DNA of 64,000 nucleotides, taken from NCBI RefSeq assembly GCF_003952505.1, contig NZ_CP034450.1, forward strand, positions 2,294,001 to 2,358,000. The letters run 5' to 3'. The translations under genes were made by a program, and so were the position numbers. Source of the stretch: Mesorhizobium sp. M4B.F.Ca.ET.058.02.1.1. GTDB lineage: Bacteria > Pseudomonadota > Alphaproteobacteria > Rhizobiales > Rhizobiaceae. Below the pieces are notes generated by a model that did not search any database, was not told the DNA's origin, and worked only from the letters and a program-made list of their open reading frames with translations. Positions 34,003 through 42,343 of the stretch are shown here, piece by piece. The stretch's first letter is position 1; every line of letters begins with the position of its first letter.

Positions 34003-34980
34003 TTGGGTGAACCGCACGCCATCTTCGTATCGGGAGTTGCGGGCTTTGTAGGAAGCAGGCTTGCAAGGGTCTTTATCGATCGTGGGTATCCGGTCTTCGG
34101 TTTTGACAACCTGTCGCGAGGTTCTCGGGAAAACCTGAACGGGCTTCTCGCGCATGAGCGGTTCATTTTTGAGAAAGTGGATCTCTCAGACGCGGGTGCG
34201 GTGAGAAGCCGCTTCATGAATTGTCACCGCCGCATTCCGATTTCCGAAGTTTGGCACATGGCTGCCAATTCGGACATCCCTGCAGGAATCGCCGATGCTT
34301 CCGTTGATCTGCGCGATACCTTTCTATCGACGTTCAACGTGTTGCAGGCAATGAAGGAGGCCGGGGTTCCGTTCCTTGCTTTCGCGTCCAGCTCAGCCGT
34401 GTACGGCGATTTGGGGGAGGCTCCGATCAGAGAGGATGTCGGGCCGCTGCTGCCCATCTCCAACTACGGTGCCATGAAGCTCGCATCGGAGGCGCTCATC
34501 AGCGCTGCCGTCGAGAACTGGTTGGACCGGGCCTTGATCTTTCGCTTTCCGAACGTGATCGGTGTTCCAGCAACACACGGTGTCATCCTGGATTTCGTGA
34601 GAAAGCTAAAGGTCTCGCCAAGCAAACTGAATGTTTTGGGGTCGGGGCGGCAACGCAAGGCATATCTTCACGTCAATGATCTGATCGACGCGATTGTCTA
34701 CTTGCGTGCAAACGCATCCGAGCGGCTTGGCTGCTACAATATCGGTCCAGAGGACAAAGGGGTAACCGTTAGCTTCATAGCGGAAACGACTGTAGAGGCT
34801 GTCGCACCGGGCGCCGGGATCGAATACGGTGTTGAGGATCGCGGTTGGGCGGGAGATGTTCCCCGATTTTCCTATGACATAGCAAAACTTCGTGCGCTCG
34901 GCTGGCGGCCCCAGCTTGGTTCGGCCGACGCTGTTCGAAAAGCCGTCGTAGAAATCGTGCGGCAGGAAGGACACCTGTGA
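34003..34980 (+). CDS. NAD-dependent epimerase/dehydratase (GalE-like extended SDR)
   Basis: 325 residues from TTG 34003, with GAGGAAGGGG upstream. Motifs: FVSGVAGFVGSRLARVF (NAD site), FGFDNLSRGSREN, VWHMAANSDIP, FASSSAVYGD (catalytic Ser) and NYGAMKLASE (Tyr and Lys). RFPNVIGVPATHG and YLHVNDLIDAIVYL follow. It resembles UDP-glucose/GDP-heptose epimerases. It heads the tightly overlapping heptose operon (next start overlaps its stop by one base), so a GDP-heptose substrate is an attractive guess, not shown. Confidence 0.85.
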   Translation: MGEPHAIFVSGVAGFVGSRLARVFIDRGYPVFGFDNLSRGSRENLNGLLAHERFIFEKVDLSDAGAVRSRFMNCHRRIPISEVWHMAANSDIPAGIADASVDLRDTFLSTFNVLQAMKEAGVPFLAFASSSAVYGDLGEAPIREDVGPLLPISNYGAMKLASEALISAAVENWLDRALIFRFPNVIGVPATHGVILDFVRKLKVSPSKLNVLGSGRQRKAYLHVNDLIDAIVYLRANASERLGCYNIGPEDKGVTVSFIAETTVEAVAPGAGIEYGVEDRGWAGDVPRFSYDIAKLRALGWRPQLGSADAVRKAVVEIVRQEGHL

Positions 34981-36479
34981 TGCAAGCCGTTGTACTTGCA
35001 GGTGGTCGAGGGACGCGGCTCAGGGGCCGGATAGGTGATTTGCCTAAGTCGCTAGCCAACATTGGCGGCAAGCCACTTCTCGAGCATCAAATCGTCCTCG
35101 CCAAGCAACACGGGATTGAGAAGATCTTGATCCTGGTGAACCACGCAGCCGAGCAAATTGTGGAATTTTGCAATCAGCGCGAGAATTGGGGGATCGACGT
35201 TCTTTGCGTGGATGACGGTGCGCCTCGCGGGACCGCTGGAGCAGTACTGTCGGTTTTGGACCTGCTCGACGACGACTTCCTTACGATCTATGGCGACACG
35301 ATGCTCGACGTCGATCTCACCCGCTTTAAGTGCTTCCACGAAAAACACAAGGCAGCGGCAACAATTTTCACCCATCCGAACGATCACCCGCATGATTCCG
35401 ATCTGATAGAAACGTCAGAAGATGGCATCGTTACCGCATTCCATCCATATCCACATGATCCAGAATTCTTTTATCCTAATAAAGTCAGCGCCGCTCTTTA
35501 TTATATACGAAGACAAGCTCTATTCCCATGGCGCTCCACGGTAACTCCTCTCGATTTTTGCAAGGACCTCTTTCCTGAAATGCTTCTGGCTGGCGCGGAA
35601 ATTAGAAGCTATAGCAGCCCTGAGTACATAAAAGACGCGGGAACCCCGGCAAGACTTGACAAGGTCTGCGCCGACTTTGCATCGGGCCGCATAGCTCGAG
35701 CTTCACTCGCATCGCCGCAGAAAGCAGTATTCCTGGACAGGGATGGGTGCATCAATGTTGACCATGGACATATCGATCGTCCCGAACGCTTCGAACTGAT
35801 TGAGGGGGCGGCCGCCGCGATCGCCTGTTTCAACCGGGCCGAGTACCGGACAATCGTCGTTACTAACCAACCCGTTGTGGCGAGAGGCGACTGCTCCATA
35901 CGAGACCTGCGGATGATCCATAACAAGATGGAGTCTGAGCTTGGTCGCTGCGGTGCTTTTGTTGATGCCATCTACTTCTGCCCGCACCATCCAGATCGCG
36001 GCTTTGTCGGTGAGGTGGAAGCACTGAAGGTCCGCTGCAAATGCCGCAAGCCTGCTACCGGGCTGATCGATGAAGCGGTCGAGGCATTCAATATCGATCG
36101 CAGTCAATCCTGGATCATCGGCGATTCCTCTACGGACATTGCTCTCGCAAAACGGTCTGGCATCAGATCGATCTTGGTTGAGACGGGCGCGGGCGGTTTG
36201 GATAGCAAATATCATGTCATGCCCGACTACACCGTCTCGGACTTGTCCGAGGCTGCCAAGCTCATTCTCACTGTTCATCCGACCTTGATAGACACAGCAT
36301 CTGATCTGATCGCGCATGTGAAGCCGGGTGATGTTTGTTTCGTGGGGGGCTTTCCCGCAGCGGAAAGAGTGTTCTTTCCAGCGCTATCGCTGAGGTTCTT
36401 CGCGGCCGCGGCTTTGATGCGCAAGTTGTTGCTCTTGATCGCTGGATACGTCCCGTCGCCGATCGCGAACCAACGGTGA
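34980..36479 (+). CDS. Fused heptose-1-phosphate guanylyltransferase and heptose bisphosphate phosphatase
   Basis: From ATG 34980. Residues 1-~235 are a sugar-phosphate nucleotidyltransferase (VVLAGGRGTRLR, LPKSLANIGGKPLLEHQI, DDFLTIYGDTMLDVDL) of the HddC type. Residues ~247-430 are a HAD phosphatase of the GmhB type (AVFLDRDGCINVD, VVTNQPVVARG, YFCPHHPD with RCKCRKPATG as zinc loop, WIIGDSSTDI). Together they would turn heptose 1,7-bisphosphate into GDP-heptose. After HVKPGDVCFVGG the frame derails at GGGGGG (36344-36349); one more G leads into the kinase frame 36335-36898. The last ~45 residues as read are therefore out of frame, and the true product probably has three domains. Confidence 0.82.
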   Translation: MQAVVLAGGRGTRLRGRIGDLPKSLANIGGKPLLEHQIVLAKQHGIEKILILVNHAAEQIVEFCNQRENWGIDVLCVDDGAPRGTAGAVLSVLDLLDDDFLTIYGDTMLDVDLTRFKCFHEKHKAAATIFTHPNDHPHDSDLIETSEDGIVTAFHPYPHDPEFFYPNKVSAALYYIRRQALFPWRSTVTPLDFCKDLFPEMLLAGAEIRSYSSPEYIKDAGTPARLDKVCADFASGRIARASLASPQKAVFLDRDGCINVDHGHIDRPERFELIEGAAAAIACFNRAEYRTIVVTNQPVVARGDCSIRDLRMIHNKMESELGRCGAFVDAIYFCPHHPDRGFVGEVEALKVRCKCRKPATGLIDEAVEAFNIDRSQSWIIGDSSTDIALAKRSGIRSILVETGAGGLDSKYHVMPDYTVSDLSEAAKLILTVHPTLIDTASDLIAHVKPGDVCFVGGFPAAERVFFPALSLRFFAAAALMRKLLLLIAGYVPSPIANQR

Positions 36480-36898
36480 TTGGTCGTTACGATATGAACG
36501 AGATCAGGAAGGTTCTAAGGCGCCTGGTGGGCGTTCGTTCTCGCGAGACGCACGATCTGCCCTATTACGACAAGCTGAGCCGCGCATCGCATCCAAGATC
36601 GGAAAAGATAACCATTTCTCCGGAAACCGTCCTGGTCGTGGAAGGAGCCGTCGCTCTTTCGCTGTGCGATGTGGTTTTGCACGGTCGTGCACACACATTC
36701 TTCGTCGATATCGATGAGGAGTTGAGGAGGTGCCGAGTAACGCGCGAATACTCGCGCCGAGGAGTGGATCGGGAGGCTGCGGCGAGTATCTACAGTTCGC
36801 GCCAGAAGGATGAGGCACCGATCGTGCTGGCATCGCGGGCGCGTGCTGAACATTGCATCCAATTGCGAGCGATCGAACTGATTGAGGCAGTCGGATGA
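36335..36898 (+). CDS. P-loop kinase domain, third domain of the heptose fusion protein (read after frameshift)
   Basis: The reading frame begins in the P-loop GGLSRSGKSVLSSAIAEVL, without a plausible start of its own, and ends at 36898 overlapping hddA (ATGA). Further features are VVALDRWIRP, VLVVEGAVALSL (Walker B-like) and FFVDIDEELRRCRVTREYSRRG, as in uridine-kinase/phosphoribulokinase-like P-loop kinases. It continues the preceding gene if one G is added at 36344-36349. The substrate is unknown; a sugar phosphate of the heptose route is likely by context. Confidence 0.72.
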   Translation: MFRGGLSRSGKSVLSSAIAEVLRGRGFDAQVVALDRWIRPVADREPTVIGRYDMNEIRKVLRRLVGVRSRETHDLPYYDKLSRASHPRSEKITISPETVLVVEGAVALSLCDVVLHGRAHTFFVDIDEELRRCRVTREYSRRGVDREAAASIYSSRQKDEAPIVLASRARAEHCIQLRAIELIEAVG

Positions 36899-37896
36899 TT
36901 ATCAGCCAAACGCCGCTTCGTGTGAGCTTTGTGGGAGGTGGCAGCGACCTTCCCGCCTTCTATCGGCAGGAGGGCGGTGCCGTCCTGAGCGTTGCTATCG
37001 ACAAATACGTCTACGTGAATGTGAACCGCAAATTCGATAACGGCACCCGCATCGCTTACTCCAAAACGGAAGAGGTGGATAGCGTTGAGGATATCCAGCA
37101 TCCGATTGTCAGGGCGACGATGGGATATCTCGGGATCTGTGGAGGCGTCGAGATAACAACCATTGCCGATATTCCATCGAAGGGAACAGGACTTGGATCC
37201 TCGAGCGCTTTTACTGTTGGCCTTCTGCACGCGTTGAACGCGTTTCGGGGGCAGTATGTCTCCAAGGCAAAGCTCGGCGCTGACAGTTGTCGCATTGAGA
37301 TCGAACTTTGTGGCGCACCCATTGGAAGGCAAGATCAATACGCCGCTGCCTTCGGAGGGTTGAACCTTATCGAGTTTCACTCTGATGACAGCGTTTCGGT
37401 ATCACCGCTCATATGCCCGCGCGATTTCATCGCTTCAATCGAGAAGCAAGTTCTCATGTTTTACACCGGCATTACGCGCAGTGCCTCAGACATCCTCGTC
37501 CGACAGTCGGAAGGCATCGCAAGAGCGCCGGACAAGCGGAAAGCGCTCAGGCGGATGGTCGAGCTCACGTATCAGCTTCGTGATGAGCTGCATCGATGTA
37601 ACCTCAACGCCTTTGGCGAAATCCTCCACGAGAACTGGCTCTTAAAAAAGGGCCTCTCCGAAGACATCACGAACGATGCAATCGATCACTGGTACCAAAC
37701 TGCGATGCAGGCGGGTGCGAGGGGCGGCAAGTTACTCGGAGCAGGTGCGGGAGGTTTTCTCATGTTCTTCGCGCCTCTCGATCGCCACGAGGCAATCAAA
37801 GCGGCCCTCGGGAACCTAAAGCATTTCCCCGTGAGGTTCGACTTCGCCGGGAGCCGCATCGTTCACTATCAACCGACATCGGAGTCCACCCAATGA
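36895..37896 (+). CDS. hddA: D-glycero-alpha-D-manno-heptose 7-phosphate kinase (GHMP family)
   Basis: 333 residues. GHMP kinase motifs in order: ISQTPLRVSFVGGGSDLPAFY at the N-terminus, the ATP-binding PSKGTGLGSSSAFTVGLLHAL (~100-120), GAPIGRQDQYAAAFGGLN and GGKLLGAGAGGFLMFF near 280. These are the signature of HddA, which phosphorylates D-glycero-D-manno-heptose 7-phosphate at C1 with alpha configuration for GDP-heptose synthesis. Overlaps upstream and downstream genes by four bases each. The 3' end lies inside a 51-bp tandem duplication (37868-37969). Confidence 0.9.
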   Translation: MIISQTPLRVSFVGGGSDLPAFYRQEGGAVLSVAIDKYVYVNVNRKFDNGTRIAYSKTEEVDSVEDIQHPIVRATMGYLGICGGVEITTIADIPSKGTGLGSSSAFTVGLLHALNAFRGQYVSKAKLGADSCRIEIELCGAPIGRQDQYAAAFGGLNLIEFHSDDSVSVSPLICPRDFIASIEKQVLMFYTGITRSASDILVRQSEGIARAPDKRKALRRMVELTYQLRDELHRCNLNAFGEILHENWLLKKGLSEDITNDAIDHWYQTAMQAGARGGKLLGAGAGGFLMFFAPLDRHEAIKAALGNLKHFPVRFDFAGSRIVHYQPTSESTQ

Positions 37897-37969
37897 AACA
37901 TTTTGGCGGCAGTACCCAATCAACCGACATCGGAGCCCGCCCAATAAATCATCTTGGCGGGAGCGCTCA
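37868..37969 (+). repeat. 51-bp tandem duplication across the hddA/gmhA junction
   Basis: Copy 1 (37868-37918) and copy 2 (37919-37969) share ATCAACCGACATCGGAG and most of the following bases, ~85% overall. Copy 1 carries the stop of hddA and the ATG of gmhA. In copy 2 the equivalent ATG has become ATA, and the duplicated text is now translated as part of the GmhA N-terminus. Confidence 0.85.
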
Positions 37970-38600
37970 AGCCTATTTCAAGAAACTTGAGACCGTCCTG
38001 GCTTCATTGGACCACCAAAGCTTCGACAATGCAGTGGCCTTGGTCGCGCAGGCACAGGAGGATGGCAAGCAGATAATCACGCTTGGAAATGGCGGCAGTT
38101 CACTCACTGCTCTACATTTCATCACCGACTGGAACAAGAGCATCTATCTCTCCACGAAGCGCCCGTTTCGTGGTCGGACACTTGTCGACAATGTGGGACT
38201 TACATTCGCTTATGCCAACGATGTTTCATTCCAGGATGTGTTCGTCGAGCAACTGAAGAACATCCTGAACGAGGGCGACTTGGTCATCGCAATTTCAGGA
38301 AGCGGAAACTCGGAAAACGTTTTGCGCGCCGTTCGATACGCAAACGATCACGGCGCAGTTACGTTAGGTCTTTGTGGATATGGCGGAGGAACGCTCCGGC
38401 AGATCGCCCAACACGTGGTTTGGGTCAATGTGAACGACATGCAACTGTCGGAAGATATACATTCTATGTTCGGGCACGTCGTTATGCAGACTCTTTGTTT
38501 TGCAAGTACACAAAAGTGGAGCGATCGGCGACAAAAGCGCAGCGCGGCTGGAGGCCTCAATCCGAATCTAGCTGGCGCCGAAACGGGCTGGCGATCCTGA
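37893..38600 (+). CDS. gmhA: Sedoheptulose 7-phosphate isomerase (SIS domain)
   Basis: 235 residues. SIS-domain features: QIITLGNGGSSLTALHFITDW, LIAISGSGNSENVLRAVRYA, VTLGLCGYGGGTL and LSEDIHSMFGHVV with the metal- or base-side His/Glu seen in GmhA enzymes. It converts sedoheptulose 7-phosphate to D-glycero-D-manno-heptose 7-phosphate, the first step of the route completed by hddA and the fusion protein. The first ~25 residues are extra, made from the 51-bp duplication. The C-terminal ~30 residues (SDRRQKRSAAGG onward) are unlike GmhA and may be an extension from downstream DNA. ATG overlaps the hddA stop. Confidence 0.88.
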   Translation: MKHFGGSTQSTDIGARPINHLGGSAQAYFKKLETVLASLDHQSFDNAVALVAQAQEDGKQIITLGNGGSSLTALHFITDWNKSIYLSTKRPFRGRTLVDNVGLTFAYANDVSFQDVFVEQLKNILNEGDLVIAISGSGNSENVLRAVRYANDHGAVTLGLCGYGGGTLRQIAQHVVWVNVNDMQLSEDIHSMFGHVVMQTLCFASTQKWSDRRQKRSAAGGLNPNLAGAETGWRS

Positions 38601-38613
38601 TCGAGAACAAACG

Positions 38614-38922
38614 ATGCCGCATTATCTGTTCTACGTTCTGGACGAACACGGCCAGTTCATGGGCGGGGTCAACCTTGCCTGCGCCGACGACATTACGGCG
38701 AAAGAGTACGCCAGGCGGTTTGCCGACGGCCACGAGGTGGAGCTTTGGCGATTGGTTGCGCGGTTCAAAATTGACAAACCGCGTGGCCGTCCCGCAGCGA
38801 CGAAGCACCCTCGTGCCGTAGCGCCACGTTCCAGCCATTTAAACAAGCCGCTCAGGCGATCACACTTCCCCCATGGATTCGGTTGCACGTCTTGGCCCTA
38901 TTCAAATCTTGAGAGATTTTGA
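38614..38922 (+). CDS. Small conserved-type rhizobial protein, ~102 aa
   Basis: The first ~50 residues (PHYLFYVLDEHGQFMGGVNLACADDITAKEYARRFADGHEVELW) resemble a family of short Rhizobiales hypotheticals that start MPHYRxYxLD and end near ELW. The second half is Pro/Arg-rich and atypical, so the gene may be extended or frameshifted beyond residue ~55. It is 13 bases after gmhA. No function is known to me. Confidence 0.6.
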   Translation: MPHYLFYVLDEHGQFMGGVNLACADDITAKEYARRFADGHEVELWRLVARFKIDKPRGRPAATKHPRAVAPRSSHLNKPLRRSHFPHGFGCTSWPYSNLERF

Positions 38923-39913
38923 CCCCGATACAGGCACGTTGGCGTTGCGATTGGACGACCTGTCCAGTGCTGTACAGCGCTCGATGACGGCGAGCCTTGT
39001 AACCTTCGATCGTTGAAAGCGACTGACGCGGACATCGCCGCCATGCCGCCGGCGACGTCGCTCGGGCGTGGAGCGTCGTCAACGCCGCAAGGCGACATCG
39101 GCCAAGCGCATCGACGCGCAAACGGCACGGTTCGAACGGCCGCGCCGGCAGCCCCCAACAGACCCGACGGCCCGTCCGCCACGCAGCATCGGAAGTCATC
39201 CCTGCCGCACTTCTCGATGACCTGATTTGCGAACGACCCGCTCGAACCGACGGGCGCCCAAGCCAGAGCAACATTACAACCGACGGACACGGCTTGGGAG
39301 GACATCCGGAAGGCCGCCTCGGCGCGGCTGTTCGATCACTTTCCGTATTAGAATGTGTTAATAAGTTATATTAGTAATGTGTGAATAATCGTTAACCAAG
39401 CCTCATTCTCGCCGCAAACCGTGCTAAGGTCCGCCTGGGTCACGTACATCGCCTTTGAATGATCAATACATGCAGGTACAAGGCGGCGTGGGTGAATAAG
39501 TAAAAAAGCGGAAATGCCTGTGTTTACTTAGGGGCGCGGGTGGAATGAAAAACAAAAAGACGCAATGAACTAAGGAACTACTGTGACTATACTACACAGC
39601 AACCTCGGCGGCGTGCCCGCTGGGAGAGGTGCGCTCAACCTCAATTCGGCCGCGGCTCGAACCGTCGAACACCTTGAGCGCGTTGGCAGCGACACCGTCT
39701 ATGGGCTCAAGGGCGAAGGCCTGACGAGCATTCCCGTCGACAACACCCGCCTCCGATGGCGAGCTCATCGTTAGGCTCGCTCGACAATAATAATCTCCGC
39801 CACTTTGAAATCCGTTCGCAGTGCCCAAGCTGCGAGCATGCGACATGTCGCGCGCCTTGGCGATGCGCGGCAGTGGAAGTTCCCTGTTTTCAACGCCTAA
39901 AGAGGATCACTGA
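38923..39913. other. Long non-coding stretch before the GH16/type I secretion operon
   Basis: About 990 bases. The left part (to ~39330) has overlapping frames on both strands with Arg/Pro-rich text typical of shadows and no known family. From ~39340 to 39560 the DNA is distinctly AT-rich and is the likely promoter zone of the secretion operon. A 63-residue frame from GTG 39583 follows AAGGAAC but matches nothing. It could be a decayed 5' piece of a secreted protein; I do not call it. Confidence 0.5.
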
Positions 39914-42238
39914 ATGACTCTTTCCGCACCCGCAGGCTTTACCTCTAGCGACCTCGTCTACGAGGAAAGCTTCTCCGGTACGACTCTCGACAGCGATTGG
40001 CATACCTATATCACCAGCAATGCTGCCGACGGCTGGCCATGGAATACCAATGGGTCGGGCGGAAGTACGCCGGGCGGCCCATACAATGCCGACTACGATA
40101 TGCCGAGCCAGGTGTCCGTGAGCGACGGGACCTTGAATCTCACGGCGATCAAGCAGCCCATCAGCGGCGTCAATCAGGGAGGGGTGACACAAACATTCCC
40201 GATCACGTCCGGCGCCGTCAGCAGCTATGGCAACTTCGAATTCAATGGCGGCTATCTTCAGATCAGCATGAAGGCGCCGAGCGGCGACGGCGCATGGCCA
40301 GGCCTCTGGCTGATGCCCGGCGACGGCGCGGGCAGCAGCGGCGACAATTTCGAGCTCGATATTCAGGAGGGTGGATTTACCGGCTCGGGGCCGGCAGACC
40401 AGAATTTCTCCTGGCACTTGCACGGGCCGTCGGGGTGGGTCGGCGACACCATCGACAGCGGCATCAACCTCACGGCCGGCTTCCATACGTACGGCATCAA
40501 CTGGGTGCCCGGTGAATCGATCACCTGGTATCTGGATGGGAAGCAGATGGCGCAGGTGACCAGCGCACAGGTCGCGATCCCGGATGAACCGATGCAATTG
40601 ATGATGAACTTGGGGGTCGCGAATTCGAACGCGAGCGGATGGCATACGGCTCTGGATGGCTCGACGCCATCCTCGATGCAGATGCTGGTCGATGAGGTTC
40701 AGCTCTATCAGAAGGCGGGCAGCGGCGACACCGTCACGGGTGCCAACGTCACTCCCTCGACAACATCGTCGACCCAGTCCCCGACGACGCCAACGATCCA
40801 GCCGGCGGTGACGCAGGTCGCCGCGTCACCGGCAACGGGAGTCGAGCATGCCGGCGATGCCATCACAATGACGGTCGCCTTCAACAAGGTCGTGACCGTC
40901 ACGGGCACACCGACACTGTCGCTCAATGATGGCGGAACGGCCAGCTATGTCAGTGGCTCGGGCACCAGCGCGCTCACCTTCCGCACCACGGTCGCTTCGA
41001 CCGACAAGGATACCTCGGCACTCGCCATCACCGGGGTCAACCTTCCGAGCGGCGCGAGCATCAAGGATGCATCCGGTGTTGCGGCGAACCTCTCAGGCGC
41101 GGTGAAGACGTTCTCCGGGCTCCAGATCGATCCGGTCCTGCCGGCGGTGACGCAGGCCACAGCCTCGCCGGGAACCGGCACCGAGCACGTCGGCGACACG
41201 GTCACGCTGACACTCGGCTTCAACGAGGCCGTGAAGGTGTCGGGCACGCCGACCCTGTCACTCAACAATGGCGCGACCGCGACCTATGTCGGCGGCTCCG
41301 GAACGAGCGCGCTCAACTTCCGCACAACGGTCGCATCGACGGACACCAATACCTCGGCGCTCGCCATCACTGGGGTCAACCTGACGAACGGTGCGAGCAT
41401 CAAGGACGCAAGCGGCGTCGCTGCGAATCTTGCAGGCGCAGTGAAGACCTTCTCCGGCCTCCAGATCGCGACGTCATCGACAGCCCCGACGACCCCAACC
41501 ACCCCAACGACCACCACCACCCCAACCGCCCCAACGACCACCACTGCCCCAACCACCCCAACGACCACCACCACCCCGTCATCGATCGCGCCGGTCCTCA
41601 CCATCGCGGATCCGACACTCAAGGTGAACGGGCTGGGTGGTACGGTTGACCTCGGAGTCAAGGTGACAACGACCGACCCCAACGATGTCGTGACCGTGAA
41701 TGTGACGGGCTTGCCGAGATACGAGACGATCACCGACAAGCTCGATGGTAAGACGTTTAGTGGCAAGAACATCACCTTGACGGCGGCGCAGGTCGACAGC
41801 GGATTGACGCTGCAATCGAACTACAAGGGCGCGGCTCATCCGGTGGCGACGCTCACGCTGACGGCAACGGCCAAGGACCCGGTCACCGGCGCCGTCACGA
41901 CAGCCTCGCCGCAGAGCATCACCGTAGTGGATCCTCGGCCCGCGACCGCCACAACGTCGCTAGAGTCCTTGGCAACCCGGGGCCCTGCGCTGCTGCACGA
42001 GCAAAGGGACCTGGTCGCCGGCGGCGCTAGGACCTGGGCGCCGCATAGCCTTGCCGCGGCGGATCATCCGACTGCGACCGGCACGGCCAGGGCGTCCCTG
42101 GCAAGCCAGAGTTTTGCGCTGCTGAACCAGTATCTGGCCGGCAAATCCGGCCGGGTCGATTCCGGTCAGATCGTGGCTGTCTTGTCGAATGGAGCCAGCT
42201 GGGATCACGACACGTACATGACCAGACCGCACCATTGA
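39914..42238 (+). CDS. Secreted family 16 glycoside hydrolase with Ig-like repeats (ExsH-type role)
   Basis: 774 residues, no Sec signal. Residues ~10-270 are a GH16 jelly roll with catalytic FELDIQEGG (Glu147, Asp149, Glu152), WPGLWLMPG and GITW-type YGINWVPGESITWYLDGK. Two ~105-residue Ig-like repeats follow (VTQVAASPATGVEHAGDAIT and VTQATASPGTGTEHVGDTVT, each with GTPTLSLN). A Pro/Thr linker (27-bp repeats) and a further beta-domain come next, then a C-terminal tail. No RTX nonapeptides are present. It probably cleaves beta-1,3/1,4 links in the bacterium's own exopolysaccharide, as S. meliloti ExsH does. Export by the adjacent type I system is inferred. Confidence 0.87.
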   Translation: MTLSAPAGFTSSDLVYEESFSGTTLDSDWHTYITSNAADGWPWNTNGSGGSTPGGPYNADYDMPSQVSVSDGTLNLTAIKQPISGVNQGGVTQTFPITSGAVSSYGNFEFNGGYLQISMKAPSGDGAWPGLWLMPGDGAGSSGDNFELDIQEGGFTGSGPADQNFSWHLHGPSGWVGDTIDSGINLTAGFHTYGINWVPGESITWYLDGKQMAQVTSAQVAIPDEPMQLMMNLGVANSNASGWHTALDGSTPSSMQMLVDEVQLYQKAGSGDTVTGANVTPSTTSSTQSPTTPTIQPAVTQVAASPATGVEHAGDAITMTVAFNKVVTVTGTPTLSLNDGGTASYVSGSGTSALTFRTTVASTDKDTSALAITGVNLPSGASIKDASGVAANLSGAVKTFSGLQIDPVLPAVTQATASPGTGTEHVGDTVTLTLGFNEAVKVSGTPTLSLNNGATATYVGGSGTSALNFRTTVASTDTNTSALAITGVNLTNGASIKDASGVAANLAGAVKTFSGLQIATSSTAPTTPTTPTTTTTPTAPTTTTAPTTPTTTTTPSSIAPVLTIADPTLKVNGLGGTVDLGVKVTTTDPNDVVTVNVTGLPRYETITDKLDGKTFSGKNITLTAAQVDSGLTLQSNYKGAAHPVATLTLTATAKDPVTGAVTTASPQSITVVDPRPATATTSLESLATRGPALLHEQRDLVAGGARTWAPHSLAAADHPTATGTARASLASQSFALLNQYLAGKSGRVDSGQIVAVLSNGASWDHDTYMTRPHH
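41493..41573 (+). repeat. 27-bp tandem repeat, 3 copies, Pro/Thr linker of GH16
   Basis: Units at 41493-41519, 41520-41546 and 41547-41573 each encode nine residues of P-T-[TA]-P-T-T-T-T-[TA]. Copies 1 and 3 are identical. Linker length may vary between strains. Confidence 0.88.
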
Positions 42239-42246
42239 TCGCCTCC

Positions 42247-42274
42247 GCACCCAGGGGCTTCCGCCCCTGGGTGC
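42247..42274 (+). terminator. Strong hairpin between GH16 and its transporter
   Basis: GCACCCAGGGGC and GCCCCTGGGTGC form a perfect 12-bp stem closed by TTCC, nine bases after the GH16 stop. No T-run follows, so it may be a partial terminator or an mRNA-stabilising element. Either would leave substrate mRNA more abundant than transporter mRNA. Confidence 0.6.
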
Positions 42275-42343
42275 AGCACCGTCAAGGTTGTGAATGCCAG
42301 GGGGAGATCGAACGCGGACGTATTTCCGCAAGGGTTAGCCAAA

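Noticed and set aside
38898..39305. Overlapping 135-140 residue frames on the minus strand
   Set aside because: Cys/Arg/Ser-rich text in several frames at once with no ribosome site; typical non-coding high-GC DNA.
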